Assembly: GCA_937888775.1 (NCBI GenBank) | Contig: CALAQT010000066.1 | Coordinates: 1-64,000, forward strand | Length of the DNA: 64,000 nucleotides | DNA from: an uncultured Actinomycetes bacterium | GTDB taxonomy: Bacteria; Actinomycetota; Thermoleophilia; Solirubrobacterales; Solirubrobacteraceae | Direction: 5' to 3' | Shown: positions 63,938 to 64,000 of the stretch, piece by piece | Layout: the number at the start of each line of letters is the position of its first letter | Position numbering within the stretch: the first letter of the stretch is position 1 | Translations under genes and position numbers: made by a program | The notes under the pieces: generated by a model | Seen by the model: the letters and a program-made list of their open reading frames with translations, nothing else | Told to the model about the DNA's origin: nothing | Databases searched by the model: none

Positions 63938-64000
63938 ATGACCACGGCAGTCTCGTCGCCAGCAGCCACCGCGGAGGTGGCAGTGATCCCGCTTGCCGAC
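63938..64000 (+). CDS. Start of a gene running out of the window
   Basis: ATG 63938 follows GGAGGG by 7 nt and opens a frame (MTTAVSSPAATAEVAVIPLA) that continues to the last base. Too short to identify. Confidence 0.5.
   Translation, partial: MTTAVSSPAATAEVAVIPLAD

Overview
The window is 64 kb of high-GC DNA (roughly 60-65% by eye) from a bacterium that looks actinobacterial or belongs to a related high-GC soil lineage such as Dormibacterota or Chloroflexota. The reasons are an SCO6880-type conjugation operon, DUF6788 and DUF1990 proteins, several promoters consistent with leaderless starts, IS1634/IS256/IS110/IS21 elements and a secreted RHS protein. The assignment is not firm. No rRNA, tRNA or CRISPR array was seen. 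Almost none of the window looks like core genome. It reads as an accessory or defence island built from short operons separated by broken mobile elements and truncated genes.

Left part (1-9.9 kb). After the tail of an IS630 transposase comes a nucleotide-themed group: two paralogous endonuclease/exonuclease/phosphatase (EEP) proteins flanking a DUF6788 gene, a SPASM radical SAM enzyme and a thymidylate-kinase-like P-loop protein. The last three plus-strand genes overlap one another. Convergent to it is an operon of a DUF4160 protein, a DUF2442-XRE-ImmA fusion and a Pol-beta-fold nucleotidyltransferase, whose promoter carries a perfect 16-bp palindrome. Next come a glycine-zipper peptide, a truncated copy of a zinc-ribbon/HTH module and an IS1634 remnant.

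10-21.5 kb. A heterodimer-type ABC exporter, a nested IS256/IS110 insertion, a LolD-like ATPase with an FtsX-type permease (and a stub duplicate of that permease), then a class II lanthipeptide locus: a mersacidin/lichenicidin-like precursor, a 12-bp attenuator hairpin and a LanM synthetase.

21.7-30.6 kb. A fragment of a prokaryotic Argonaute (PIWI half, apparently catalytically dead) is fused head-on to an N-terminally cut tyrosine recombinase. Beyond are the fuller zinc-ribbon/unknown/HTH operon, a frameshifted lactonase-like MBL protein, a methyltransferase with paired frameshifts, a truncated STAND-like NTPase, a divergent TPR protein and an IS21 remnant.

30.8-45 kb. A CHAT protease-like protein with HEAT-like repeats sits in an operon with a ComEC-like MBL hydrolase. 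Then come an IPT/TIG membrane protein, an intact IS110 copy between two cut genes, and a run of three genes made of a SAMHD1-like HD phosphohydrolase, a small protein and a two-domain cytidine deaminase, followed by an ion-channel-like protein.

45-64 kb. A minus-strand type IV secretion/conjugation operon lacks relaxase and coupling protein. It is followed by a DUF1990 gene, a three-TM protein overlapping by ATGA with a giant RHS protein (seven-blade propeller plus RHS core plus a 160-residue unknown tip), a HEPN-motif protein with a membrane neighbour, an output-less response regulator with a soluble cysteine-rich histidine kinase, and unassigned genes. Several of these operons act, by family, on nucleotides or on cell fate, which is the main reason to look again at this island.
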